A DNA stretch of 64,000 nucleotides from Arachis hypogaea (GCF_003086295.3 NC_092046.1:105131363-105195362); one strand, 5' to 3'; positions 46,026 to 59,700 are shown, counted from the first letter of the stretch. The notes: generated from the letters alone by a model not told the origin. Numbers and translations are program-made.

Positions 46026-46470
46026 CAGGACTTAAATTAGAATTTTCCTTTCAGCTGAAAAGAACTTATTCATTAATATTTTGGGTAATTTTCAGTTGGT
46101 CTACCAATCTGATATTTAATACATTACCAGTGTTATTGACAGTATATTTGTGAATCTAGTAGCTTCAAATAAATTCTGATAAAGCTTTATGCGGGTGAAA
46201 GCATGAATACCTTACGATATGAATGTAAAAGTGTTCTTTCGAGTTTCGTGTCGAGTTTTTTCAAAGGCTATGCACTGAGGAAAAAAAAGAATATTCAACA
46301 TCAAATCACATTGCAAGGCTTGAATCACTACAGAAGAACTGGAGGTCAAATCATTACTGAAGCTCAACTAAATAATAGACACATTGCCTCTCTTCAGTTA
46401 CTGCTCTAAATGCGTCCATGAATACTACAACATTATGGTTTGAACATTCAAATTCAACTTCTAATTATAC

Positions 46471-48484
46471 CAAGGTTCTGAGAACTGGACCGGTCATTAA
46501 ACCGTTCTAGTCACTGGTTCACTGGTTTATTAGTCTAACTGGTCTAACCAGTAGTTCAACTGAATAGAAATATCTGACAAAAAAGAAATATCTGACAAGA
46601 ATAGAAAGAATATCAAATGAATTATCATAAATCCAACTAAAAAATAAGCATAGTACTTGGATAAATAAATTTGATAACATTATTAATAACAAAGTTGGTA
46701 TTGGAGTAGTGCTAGAAAGGCTTTCACTAAATGAAGTTGGGTACAGGCTTTAAGAGACAACAGACTTGGGTTTGTGCAGCAGCATTTTGGATGAGTTGCT
46801 TTGAGGACCATTTGGTGAAACTAAACTTTGAATAGGTACAATACAAGCTTCACCAAATGCTCATAAAACACAAAGACAGTTTCTCAAGATACATAAACAA
46901 GTGCTCATCCTCTGTAAATAATCCTCTGAATTGGTATAAGGCAGGAAAAAATGACCATAAGTCTCTTTACCCAAGTCAAAATAAACAACCATATCTGAAC
47001 TCAACAATCAGCATTCAGCACCAAACATTACAAAATATTAACCAATAATCACACTAAACCTGCAACCAGCAATTACAAAACAGCAACAAACATTAGTACA
47101 TTATAAAAAATCCCAAAACAGTGATGACACTAAACCTGCATAGTAAATAATCTCAAAGACAATGATTACCAATATCCAGCAAATAAACAATAAATACACA
47201 ACAACAATTTAGCAAATAAACAAGAACATGACCTAAATAGAAAATCCAACAAATTATGTTGTATCAACCTAACAATTTGGCAAATTAAAACAACAGCAGC
47301 CCAACAATTTAGTAAATTATCAACTTAACAAGTTCAAGAACAGAAAATCACAGCAAAAAAAAAAATTTAAAAGTAACAGAAGAACACAAGAACTTAGCAA
47401 ATTAACAAGTTCATAATAACAATTAAAATCTACCAGAAGAACACTAATGCAAGTGGAATCATCATGCTAATATGGTTAAAGCATTTCATCAAACATGTTG
47501 ATCCAATTACTAAAATACAATTATTCTAATTTCACATGCAATCAATTTACTAAGTTTCTAGAAGCTAGAATTTATAAAACCAACCAGAAATATGGTTAAA
47601 GCATTTCATCAAACAGTCCCAAAAAAAAAAAGCATTTCATCAAACATGTTGAGTGCGGTAAAATTAAAACGAAATAAGAGAATTCAAAACTTAATTTCAA
47701 TGTGACAGAGAAGAGAACATAACTACTATAACTTTAATTCAGTCTATGAAAAAATCCAAACCACTTCCAAGTCAAATAATTACTTATTGTAATAGAAATC
47801 AGAAGATGCAGAGTTTGAAGAAGAGTATTGGTGTTGTGTGAGTGTATTGTCTGGTGGCGGGTTTAGAGAACTCACGGTGACAAAAGAGAGTAGTTCGACG
47901 GCTGGGCGGATCGCGCGGGTTAGTCGCAGAGTTTGAAGCGGAGCAACGTGGTTTCCAGACGAATGCTAACTCGAACGGTGAAGAGCGAGTGAACGCGAAC
48001 GGTGAACGCCTAGCGAACGTGAACGGCGAAGAACGCGAACGAAGACCACAGCTGAACGAAGACGGAAGGACGGCTGAGCAGACAAAGACGATGGACGCCG
48101 AGCTCGAGGAAGCAGCCGCGATCGGTGACAGCGAAGAGGGGTTGAAGACTTGGAGCACGAGGGAAGCTAGATGACGAACTTTGAGTGCGACGGACGGCGA
48201 ACTTTGAGTGCGACGGACGGCGGCAGTATTCCACTCCTTGCGGCGGTGGTGTAGGCTTACAGTGCTAGGGTTTGTGTGATTTCTTTCTAAATGAAAGAAA
48301 GAAAGGGAGAAAGGGAGAAAGAAACGAAGGAGCTGACCTTTTTTGTGTAAACCGGCCAGGTTCCGATTCGGTCCGACCGACCGGTTCTCGTCCGGTTCAA
48401 CGATTTTTTACCGTTTTTTTAATGTTGTCGGTTCGCACTTAAATCTGTTCGACTGTCCGGTCCGGTTCGGTTTCTAAAACATTG
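46471..48484. mobile_element. 2.0-kb hAT-like non-autonomous element in the UFL1 intron
   Basis: Left end caaggttctgagaactggac; the reverse complement of the right end is caatgttttagaaaccgaac. Both continue into accggaccgg/ccggtt-rich sequence. Flanked by a perfect 8-bp duplication aattatac (46463-46470 and 48485-48492), the hAT size. The left two-thirds is A/C-rich and non-coding. The right part (47880-48290) is strongly CpG-rich, with gaacgcgaacggtgaacg-like repeats and a 23-bp tandem duplication (48175-48197, 48198-48220). Open frames in that part (47799-48234) follow the base composition and have no family match. Confidence 0.82.
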
Positions 48485-51400
48485 AATTATACTGTTCACA
48501 AATCAGAGAGGAGAATAGCTTTGATGCTTAAAAAAAATGATATTCTCACCCAACTGGTTGCAACTGTAAATTGAAAAATGGTTGGCAATGAATTACATAA
48601 ACCTTAACAAGAAGATTTGTTGTAAAATTAGAAATGCCAACCTTTCCCTCTAATGCTTCTACAACAGCAAGAGCCTTATCTGCAACTGCAAGAGGTCTAG
48701 GAAAACTCTTGGACTACAAAAGGAAATAATAAACAAAATGTAAGTACTCATTCTACGGCTCCTACTAATGCTCAGCAGCAAACACCACCAATACAGGCGT
48801 TGATGCAAATAACATCTTATTCTTACAATTGCAACTCTGTCTCCAGGACTAACTGAAATAGATTCAGAACTAGGAGCGTCCTGAAGCTCAACACCATTCT
48901 TCAATTTGTTCTGTTCATCCTGCAGATGATGAATCTATTGTGTTAGACCATATTAAACCCTCAAGATATATATTACGTTTACAGACAGTTCATTGTATAG
49001 AATTACCAGATCATGAAGAAGCATATCCACCATAGGAGCTGCTACTGTTCTTAGTAAATGCCTATGTAAAACAACCTGCCATCATTTACATGTCAATTTG
49101 CACATTTCAACAATGAAAACAGAATAATTAAACTTCTAAAAAACATAACAGAACTTACATAAGTTGATTGATCATCTTCAATCAATTCCAAGGCTTTTCT
49201 AATAAGGCTGCATGTTTAAGAAAGAATGCCACCAGGGAAACACGGAAAAAACAATTACGATAGTAAACTGTATGTATAAAAGACCACAAAAGTTGTGTTT
49301 GTGCCACTTTACCAAACCTCATCAAGTTTCTTCTGCAAATTATCAAGCAATCATTTCATTATGTCTGCATTTTCTGTTAGTAATGCCTTCCTTTTATCCA
49401 TCCAAGAACTGATTATTGTAGGCCTTAATTTGTTAGCCAAAGGCTCAAGAATTGTTTCAGGATCATCTAGACCTATAAAACTTACAGCACTGCATTTGAG
49501 AATACAGAATAACTTGTATAGGAAGAAAGGAAAGATTTGAAGTCAGAATCAACAGACCTTGTTCTTCAAACTCGGGAAACAGGGTAGTAATGTTCTGCAC
49601 GATCCATTCTTCTGAGGGACTACTAAGATTGTCGTCCTTCATTTAACTAATTTTTTCCTTGAACCTGACTTTGAATCTGATGTTTGTGACGATGTATCCT
49701 TGCTCTTTCAAAGGTTTTTCTTAGATTTTGTGGATGCCTGTTCCTGGTTAGCTGGACCACTTTCAGATAGATTTGCTGCTGCATTTCCAGTGGCTTTCCC
49801 CCTTTTTTTTTCTTGGACCCTTTATTAGAATGCTTGTTGGCCCCAGCATCACTTGCCATTTCATTGGACTCATTCTACCTTCCTGAATCGTATCTTTTTG
49901 CTTCATTGGCTACTTGTAGATCATCAGACATCTTATAGCCAAAAGACCCTGAAACACCTTATGTCTCCAACTCTTTCACCACGCGATCACATATGTCCTA
50001 TAGAAAGGAAAAAATGGCAACAGGAAACCAATGAGAAAAATAGCAGCAGCTACTGATCTTTTATTCAACAGTACCTTTTTTTTACTTATATCAATCACCA
50101 TACCTTCTTAAAGCTGCTGCTTAATACATAAAATTCTCCAAAAATGTGCGCTTTATTAGACTGCAAGGTAAATTATATTTATCAACAGATGAGGGGAACC
50201 TAAATTTTACGATGTAGAATGTAATCAAACTCAAATATTACCTTGAGAGCCAATCGTGCCTGTTGACAGAGGGACAGCTTTTTATCTGCATCTTGAGGTG
50301 TGAAAGATGAGGGCAACAAGGAAAGAGAATCACTCCTGCGACAATGTTAGGAAAGGACACAAGGAACAAACATGAGTTGCTATAAAAGTTCACAAGGAAC
50401 ATAATAAGGACCTTACCAACTACCACGTTCAATAGCATCCTCAGTAGCAGCATCTATCATGTCAATCATAGATTGGTGAACAAATGTTGTGACTATAGGT
50501 TTTCCTTCAAAATATCTGGACTAAATTGGATTGCACAAACTTAGACTTCATCACATAAGCTAGGTAAACAAATGGTATAAGATATTCATGTATCATATGT
50601 TATATCCTATACACTGCATGGTATTTTTAGATTCAGATAAAATCTTTAAAAATACAAAAACAAAAAGATTTTCATAAATAAATTAAAATAACAAACTACG
50701 AGCAACATGATAATTAATTCAAAAGAACTTCAATTTGTGAAGATAAATAAAGAATGACATGTGTCAGTCTTTAAGGGACAGCAGACTAAGAGATTAAGGC
50801 ACCATAAAGAGTATATACTTTAACTCAATAAACAGGAGTGGGTGCATGATCATCGTATTCTTTATTTGGAAAAAAGAATTGACATGGTGACAAGATGCTT
50901 ACCTGCAAGAACTGAATGGGCTGTGGAATTCCAAGTTTGTGCAGAACCTCATAGCTGATAAAAGAATTCTAAAGCATGCAATGGAAGCCAGCACAACATG
51001 AACGATAAAGACAAAGAATACAACTGGAAAAAATAATACAGCCATCTAGCTCCGATGATGTACTATAAATATAAAAAAGATTGAATATGGTCAACAAAAG
51101 AGTAATTAGAAGTGAGTCTATACCTGTGAAAACAATCAATCCACAGATTCCTTCTGAGCCATGGCAAACTCCTGTGATGTGATGTAAGAAGTGAAAACTA
51201 TAATAAATTCCTTTAATGTTTGAATGAGGAACTAAATTATTAGCACCAACGTAGATAGCAGAGCACTTTAATACTCCCACCTTGGACACTATCAATCAGA
51301 GGATTAAGAGTAAAAACTGGAAATGCAATACATCAACACAAGATAAGATTGCTTCCAATTGTTGCCAACCAAACATTGAGAGAAGGATCATCAAGGGTTC

Positions 51401-51758
51401 AACCAAAACAAAGGCCCAAGAAAGAAACCATAAAACCTTAATCTGGACATCACTTTGACAATGCATAATCGATGGCAAACATGTCACTTACAACTTGTGT
51501 CCAATGGATTCCTGCACGAACTGATCCTTGAATCTCGCCTTCCTTCACAAGTCCATTAAACAAAGATTGGAAGAAAGATCCATCAACCGCCACACCACCG
51601 GTGCCGCCCATTTCCTGCAGTAACTGCTGCAATGAGCTCCACAACACCGTCAAATTTGTTGGCACTGTGATGCCCCTTGCTGCCCCCCAAACCATTGCAT
51701 TCATGCGGGCCACATAGGCGGGAGTATACAATTGCCCTCCCTCAAGCCTTCCTTTCAC

Positions 51759-52140
51759 CTGTCCCAAAGATCAACAACACGTAAAATATAACTCCGATGT
51801 CATTCTAAATCTTACATAACACATGAGAAAAACTATTGCGGTGGTTCGTGGCTCAGTGGTCAAGGCTAAATAAAGACATAGGAAGAAGGAAGGAAGTGTG
51901 GCAACAGGCGAACAGCAAGCAAGAGCGTCGGCAACGCAACCATTAGCAGCAGCAGCCAAGGAACAGAGTTTCTGACGAGAAGATGGGTTTAGAGAAGGAT
52001 AGAAGATGGGTTTAGGGAACAAAAGCTCAGCAAAGACGAAGGAGTTAGGGAAGGATGGAGAAGAATGTTTTGGTTTGGGCGGGTTTAGATTTCCTTTTGC
52101 GCCAAATTTTGGGAAAAATGGAAAGAGGCGGCTATTTATC
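51759..52140 (-). other. Novel upstream sequence joined to the truncated UFL1 copy
   Basis: Where UFL1's N-terminal exons should be, the minus strand has a leader-like stretch (ccatccttccctaactcc..., tctaaacccatcttc twice) and an 83-codon frame (52022-51771) unlike UFL1. It may be unrelated flanking DNA or a new first exon or promoter. I see no evidence that it is translated. Confidence 0.4.
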
Positions 52141-52962
52141 CAAGATTAAAAATTTTTTAAACGGGTTTATAAAATCATGTAAATAGAATTTCGAAAGAAT
52201 GAAAAGGAAGAAAAGACTTCTCCTATCAATATTGCAGGAATTTATAAAAAGTCATAGTAAATAATATTATTAAAATAAAATATTTTTTGTAATGTATAAT
52301 AATTTTAAATTAATGTACTGACCTGCTTAAATATTATATTAGCAGTTTAATATATTCAGTAGTTTTTTAAAAGATTAATTTTTTTAATTTTAATTTTAAT
52401 CTTATTAATTGGACATAACAATTTAAACATTAAAAATAAAAACATTAAAAAATGTATAAAATTTTTTTAATTTATATTATATAAAATTAATAGATTTAAA
52501 TTAAATGAATATTAAATAAATTTATTATGTTGTAATAACAACATAATAAATTATAAATAATTTATAAACATTATAAATAATTAACTATTTATAAACGTTA
52601 TTAACTGTACTTATTTATCTTTAGTAGTATCTAATTTGAAGTAGAGAAAAATTCATATTCCAAATACTCTTTATATTCATACTTTATATCAATTGATGAA
52701 AAATATTTTTTAAATTTTATATTTAATTTTTTAAATTATCTTTATTTTTAATATTTTTTTTTAAAAATTAATATACATTCTTGTAATATTCGTTCACTAT
52801 GTTAACTCTTTTATTAAGCACATAAATAAATATCAAAATGACTCAACAATAGGTTCGATTAGAGAACGAAATATCCCATAATAAACGAATCACTTAAGTT
52901 AAAACGTGCATAACAAAATATGACGTGTCTCGTCAAATATCAAAAGCGATGAAAAAAATAAA
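52141..52962. other. AT-rich intergenic stretch
   Basis: No gene, repeat edge or RNA feature is seen. Confidence 0.6.
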
Positions 52963-55900
52963 CTATATATCCTTCTGCAGTCGTGATTGTTTTTGTAGTA
53001 TTTCTTTCATATATGCATGTGCCTTATCCATAACTTCTGACTTCTTCAAATTGAATTCCTTGCTAACCAAATCGATTGCTAGCCTCATCCTATCACTGTC
53101 ATAGACCTAATAATTTTAAAAAGTACGATGCAATTACAATAATTAATATATACCTAGATACATATTACATTTCGTCCTAATAATAATGAAAAATTTAAAA
53201 AATGAATCAAGTTGGTTACCGTGATTCCAAAATCATCAGTCCACCCGCACTCTTTCATCCATTGAGCAACCCAGATACCGCAGTCATTACTGTTTAGTTA
53301 AATGTGTGATTGTACTAATTCATCAGTTTAATCGAACACATGATTCGTACATAACAAACTCAATAGACATGACAGCAAAAGAAAAATTTAAATTAATATT
53401 ACTTACGAGCCTTTCCTCTGTTGTGGCAGGTCAGACGGTTCCACGACACGAAACTCAGAAATTCGAGGTACAGTGATTTCACTAGAATTGTAGAAAGATT
53501 TGTGTTCTAACATTCGTTCGATGAATATAGTCTGTGTGACATAAAATATTGTTGGTTACTGTGTAGTACAAGCAATGTAACGGGTTAATTTTTATTACAT
53601 GTATAAAATGGTTAGACTATAAAAAATTTAAAATTTATTAATTTGATATTAGTGTTAACAAATGAACCTTCATTTCAAATTAAACAAATTACTATATCAC
53701 TTACAAACTGAAAGTAGCAATGATATTAAAATACAAATTCAAATCATAATTTCAAACGATATCGTTTTTTTTTTCGTTATATACAAAACATTCAAAATTA
53801 ATAGAAAATAAATGTTTAAAAACTAATTGTACTTTTAACAAAATCAAACTGGACCACTTACCATGGTTTTAACTGATAATAGCCTACCATAGTTTCTAAA
53901 TTGTATTTTACAAGAATCAAGCACAAAGATCTTTTCCTTTTTCACGTCTATGATCATCAGGAACCAATGCTCATTGAGGTCGTTGATGGGGACAAAAATC
54001 TACTTATTTACAAAATAACGAGGTTTGTGAATCTATGCTTTTAAGATAAACATACAACTTGGATTAAATAAATCATATATTATTTACTAAAAAATAATGG
54101 ACTTACCCTGTTCAAATACTCAATCTTATGCATGTACTTATCCGCATATTGTTCCCTTAGTTGATTCGGTGGTCTAGACCATGTAAGTGCTAGTTGCTTG
54201 ATATATTGTCATAAAAAAATAATACATCAAATTATTCATATGCGGCTTGAAAATTAATGTAAACAAAATATCAAATACAGATTTTTTTGGGGTATTTTTT
54301 TAGTGAAACTTACCGAAAAGGTTGTTGGCAGAAACCATATGGATGGCAACTTGTTAAGCTTTTTATGATCTTGTGTGAGAATGCAAGTAAGGGAATCTAT
54401 AACCTACAAACAAATAAATTTGTACATTTTCAATTTTACGATACATACCATTAACATTTTGTACTTTTTTAATGTTAACTAATACAAAATAAATATTTAC
54501 ATCTTGGATGACTTGTTCTCCTGGAATTAATGTGGCTAAACTTGCTCTACTTGCATATGCGGTACGAGTTGACACCAGTACTTCATCCCTTTACGAATAC
54601 ATATACAAATATTTAGCTTAGAAAATTATCGTTACGAATTGATAAATTAGACTTGCATCAAATCGAATAGTGTTATAAGGATTTACCGATTAACTTGACA
54701 CCTTAAATCCGGGCCAAAAATATAGGCGGCACAAGCAACTTCATTCGTCGTTAGAATCATGTCCTTCGGTGGTCTAAAACTAATGGGCATCCACTGCAAA
54801 CACGACATCATCATCATGTGTAATTAGACAATAAAATTAAAAAAAAAGTAATACTAAACAAAGTCATCACAACACAATTTCATGTTTTTATACACATACC
54901 TGTGGAACTTTCGGGCCACATGAACGCCGCGACAGCACAAATGATGAGGTACCCTTTTTACCAATATATATTCCCGTATTTGAATTCAAATCTAATTCAG
55001 ATGATCTTCATGGAGAGGCATTTGTTTTGAAGAGCTCCTTGAGATTCACGTCATTTGCGTGGTTATCAGAATCGTTGCTAGGGGGAGTTTGTGTAGGGTG
55101 GGTTGTACAACTGTTTTTTGACATTCTTGGGATCGAATGAATTTGCTCATTATTCTATCTATGTCAACTTTGTTATCAGTTTTTGAATTATTAATATTCG
55201 TGGTATTATTAATAGCTAGATTTTCTATGTACGGATTGTCCGATCTAGTTCTATTAACGACGTACAATGGATAAACCATTTGGTTTTGTTTTTCGAGAAT
55301 TTTCGTCAGACAGGTTATGGCTGTTGTCATCTTATCAACTGCATTAGTAAAACTAAGTTCACAATGGTGGTGGTACTGGTTGTAGGTGGGTGGTGAGTGA
55401 GCTTCACCGTGTTGAGAATGGTTCTTCTTAAGGGGTGAACTCACCTCCTTTTGTTTCTTGTTACCCGTATTTAAACTTCCATGAAAACTGTATTTTAAAT
55501 ATTGCAATTAACACACAAATTAAGAACACTTATTTAAAGCATCAACACATACTAAATAATTAATAAGCGTTAATATTGTATTCTAAATATTACATAAAAT
55601 TTAATAAAAATTAAATCCTATTAAAAAATTATCACAAAGAATGTAGCTTATTGAAGGCGAAAAAATGATTACTTCGTTGTTCACTAAATGTACGCTGAAA
55701 TATTAATCTGATACATTGTTCAATGAGCTCTGGTGCAGAATAATTATTTACACAAAAAAAAATGATTCATGTTTTAAAAATTATAATTAAAATTGATCTA
55801 CAAAATTTCACAAAATGTTTAAAATCTTGTACTAAAGATATGTACTAATAAATAATAAAACAGGTTTTTTTCTATTATATTAAATATTACGGGATAATAG

Positions 55901-56166
55901 TTCAGAATTAAATTAATATTAAGAAAAATACAAAATTGGACTTACATATATTAATCAAACAAACCGATTATACTATAAAAAAAAAAATTAGTTGTATAAT
56001 AAAATTAGACCGGTTACCTTGAGGATGTATCTATTATTTGTTTTAGTGTTCTTTTCCTCTGCTTTGTCCTATTCTTGTCAATGCTGTCCGTTGATTCGCT
56101 TGTTACATTGATGGTAGATCTACCTCTTTCCTTGCTCGGCCTCCTACGTCTCCCCCTCGAAGACAT
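52963..56166 (-). pseudogene. Ulp1-type (C48) protease gene, probably MULE-borne, degraded
   Basis: Minus strand. ATG at 56166 (MSSRGRRRRPSKERGRSTIN) with a donor at 56017; pieces follow near 55730-55680, 55500-55050 and 55040-54900; then AYASRASLATLIPGEQVIQD (about 54590-54500), VIDSLTCILTQDHKKL (54405-54316) and LTWSRPPNQLREQYADKY (about 54190-54110). The catalytic part has the His region LNEHWFLMIIDVKKEKIFVL (about 53990-53930) and the Cys region NDCGIWVAQWM (about 53285-53250). The end is LQKDI and a TAG at 52963-52965. The Ulp1 His/Asp/Cys core is visible. A TGA at 55008-55010 and a frame change near 55080 break the middle, and the exon 1/2 phase does not join cleanly. Plant MULEs often carry such Ulp1-like genes. 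Confidence 0.75.
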
Positions 56167-56525
56167 GTTCTCGTGATAATAGTGAATTCAAGCTAAAATT
56201 CACTAAAATTTTTCTCGTACGAATAGGTAAATTATAAAAAATTTTGACTAGAGTAGATCCGTGTGCTCCGAATTTATAAGGGCTAATGACAGAGTAGATT
56301 TCAGAAATTAAACTTTCAAATATTGAATTTTTAGCAATTCAAATTTAAAGTTACGGAATTCAATTTGTTTTCAATCTACATCATGTCAGCCACATTTGAA
56401 TTGAATACACTAAACTTTTAAATTGAAGTGATAGTTTCCCTTTTTTAATTTATCCAAAAATATCTCATTCTAATATAAAGACGCAAACACATTTTTTCTA
56501 TATCTTTAGAAATTGCTATTAGCAG

Positions 56526-56700
56526 TAGCAGTTTACGTAAACGCATAATCCGCTATAGCCAGCTGCATATTACGTGCAAATGGGGGAACACATAAACCGC
56601 TAGAAGCTGTCGCGGTTTTTGTTTATCGATGCTTAGCAATAAACCGCGACTGACAATAGCGGTTTATGTGCATCGAGACACGTGCATAAATCGGTGGAGG
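56526..56700. repeat. Array of aaaccgc / gcggttt motifs upstream of the Ulp1 gene
   Basis: cataaaccgct (56591), gtcgcggttttt (56609), aataaaccgcgac (56638), atagcggtttatg (56657) and a degenerate cataaatcggtgg (56685) alternate in orientation. Related cgcataatccgct lies at 56542. The array lies 400-550 bases upstream of the Ulp1 start codon and likely marks the terminal region of a MULE. The opposite end was not found. Confidence 0.8.
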
Positions 56701-56719
56701 CTGTAACGATCTGGGTTGA

Positions 56720-59700
56720 AAAAAGATATTTGTTGTTTTTGTACCATTTAAAAAAAAAAATCATGCAAGTAAACTAAAAAAAAAATAAATCGAATTTTTT
56801 TTAACCGAATTGCTGAATTTATTTAGTTTAAAATTAAAATGGTATTGTTGTTATTGTTAGATATTCCGTTTTATTTAACGGTGATCATGAGCCAAGTTAT
56901 CTACCTTTAATGTATCACTCCTCTCTATCCCGGTGCACTAATTTACTTATCTATATTGTTTTCATTTACCGTACTTAATTAAAAAAAACACAAATTGATA
57001 GCGATAATTAATATTATTCTATTACGCCTATACATCTAATATTCTTCAATTTTTGAAACCACGTATGTTATATCTAACTTGTAACGATATGGTTTTGGAC
57101 TTTTTTTTGTTAATAAATAATTGGAAATTTTAGATTTTAAATTTCAGTTTATGTATATGATTTATTTGCAAATAACTTTATAAGTATTTAATTTAATTTA
57201 AAGTTTCGTTTCCAACCCATGCTAGAACGATAAACTATTGCTTTTAATTCTCTAAAAAAATGGTTTTTTTTTTAAATCGAATTTAAAAATTTCTTAATTT
57301 TAAAATTTAGATGGTATTGATGTAAACTATTGGAGATTTGTTTACGCGTAACGATGCTCATGAGATTAATGTTGATCATGAGTCATCCTCTCTGTGTAGA
57401 AGATATCGTTGGACAATTTAGTTGGTTCGAATATCTCATACTTGGACTACTATATAGTTTCAGTAACAAGATAGGTTTTTTAAATTTTTTAAATAATTGT
57501 TACATAATTCTTATTTAATTTTAACTATAATTTCATCTTTTATATATTATTTAATTATTAATTTTATCTTATATTTTATAAATTATTATCTCTTATTCGT
57601 GTATCATATTTAATAATGATAAAAATAGAAGAAACAACGAAACACATCTTCTATTAATCAACAAATTTTTTTCCTTGATCCATCTCTAAACACCAATAAA
57701 TTCGTGTTTCTTGGTAAATCAATCGAATTGGCCGTACAACACCATCGATTGAATATCATATGTCTCTTCAAGATTCAATTGATTAGTGAAAAACACTTTT
57801 AATTTTAAATTTGAGTTAAAATTATACGAATATGTTTATTTAAATAAAAAAATTAAAATAATAAGAGTACTTTTATTTAAAAAATTTTAATTTAAAAATA
57901 ACATAAATGTATTTATTTGTAAGTTAAAATTTAACAACCTTAAATTTTTTTTAAGAAAAGCTAATAACTAAACTTAATAATACCAGCACAATAATTCAAA
58001 CACATGCAATTTAATAAATCAGAAAATTTTAAATTACAAAGTAATACAAATTTTATAATTTACATTATTAATGATTTACAAAAAAATAAAATTTATAAAA
58101 AAAAATTATAGTAACACAATTTAAACTGTATTAAAACTAAACAGATTTGCGAGTCCATAAACAAACTTTACGTAAATAAATAAGTCTAAGTCAACGGTGA
58201 TTTTGTGCAAACTTTCCGAAAACACATTATTAATATTAAATATTAAAAAGTAACATGATTTTTTCTAAAATTGCCTTCTTTTTAAATCTATAATAATATG
58301 TATCTATAACAATATACCAGCAGAATACGCAGAATTTGGTCTCAAATTATGTATTCCTAGTATACTCCGATATTTATAATCTAAAAGTAGAAATACGTAC
58401 TTAATTTTTGTTAATACTACATTAAGTCAGGACAAAAATATATAACTGCGTCACTTTCAACCATCGAAGAGATTTAAAAAAAATCGCTCAGTCTCAACGT
58501 AAAATTATAAAGATAGAATAGTTTGCAAAATAATTTTAACACAGTAATTTTTTAAATAAATCTTACAGAAAATAAATTTCCTCGCTAAAACACCTGTAAC
58601 AATATATAATGGAAATATGAAAGATGTATTATCAAATACTCTTTTTCTATTTTACCCCTATTTCTTGTAATCTAGAACTACATGCATGTACTTGTAAAAT
58701 TCTACATTAACTCCCGAGAAAAAAAAATATACCTGCTTCACTTTTAACCATCAAGGAAGTTTAAAAAATCTGCTCATTTTCAACCTACGATTTAAAAATC
58801 GATCCACTTACCGAATAATTTAAACAAGATGATTTTTTAAATTAAACGTACAGAACAATGTTTCTCTTTAAATTAATATCATACTATGTTAATACACTAT
58901 TCATACTTATACAATATATTATGATAATTAGTATCTACATTCAAGCTTTAATAAAATAGGTTTATTATTAAATAAATTCTTTCGTTAATTATGTTAAATT
59001 AAAAAATCTCTAACCATTTTTTCACATATAATTTTGTTGGATGTAATTTAATCTTACAGATTTTCTTATTAGGATAGTTTTATTCATAAAGGAATTAAAT
59101 TAGTTGAAAGAGGCTAATTTTTTGTTATATAAAAATTATATAGACTAATTTTTCTCTTTAAATTATAAACATACCGTTTTAATATACTCTAGGTATCTTC
59201 ACAATATATGATATCAATTACCCTTTAAATTTAAGTTCTAATGTTGTTATTAATGGCATAGGTTTATTATTTTTCAAACAATATAGAGATAATATTTGTT
59301 GTGTCAATATATCATGATTTATTTGATATATAATATTTATTCATAAGGTGCTTTAAAAAATAATGTTCAAGTAATATATTTATTTTTGTAATTTTTTTAA
59401 TTTCGAAATTCAAATTTTAGTACATTTATTTTTATTCAACGTTTATTTTTTATTTTATTTTAAATCTGTTGAAACAAGTTATAAATTTTAATTTCAGTTT
59501 ATAATTTTTAGGATAAATAAAACGCTAAGATTTTTTTTATAAATTAAATTAGTGAAATATAATTAAAGATTTAAATTAAAGTCTGAAATGGCAACATTTT
59601 TAAATTGAAGTTCAAACCGTTTGCCACCTGTGCAAAGAGTAATTTAAATTTGAATATTGTTAAACGGCCATTGGATAATAAAAATCCGTAACAAATATCA

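Larger units (their letters stand above)
45806..51758 (-). pseudogene. UFL1: UFL1 (E3 UFM1-protein ligase) copy: intron-bearing, 5'-truncated, multiply broken
   Basis: Recognisable exons, 5' to 3': 51758-51492 (VKGRLEGGQLYTPAYVARM, then ITVPTNLTVLW), 51171-51124, 50968-50903, 50520-50417, 50335-50242, 50160-50104, about 49993-49560, about 49476-49318, about 49209-49155, about 49075-49010, about 48920-48840, about 48713-48642, 45883-45806 (LTSQVSAETEPVSLLPKVVS). Splice sites are largely kept. In-frame stops: TGA 51136-51138, TAA 49960-49962, TAG 49875-49877, TGA 49351-49353; there are also frameshifts around 49800 and 49645. The first about 130 codons of UFL1 and the final exons were not found. 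UFL1 normally transfers UFM1 to ER/ribosome targets; this copy cannot. Confidence 0.85.

Noticed and set aside
47799..48234. Open frames of 60-119 codons in a GC-rich patch
   Set aside because: They lie in the CpG-rich part of a hAT-like element; Arg/Ser/Glu content follows the short repeats, and no start context or family match supports them.
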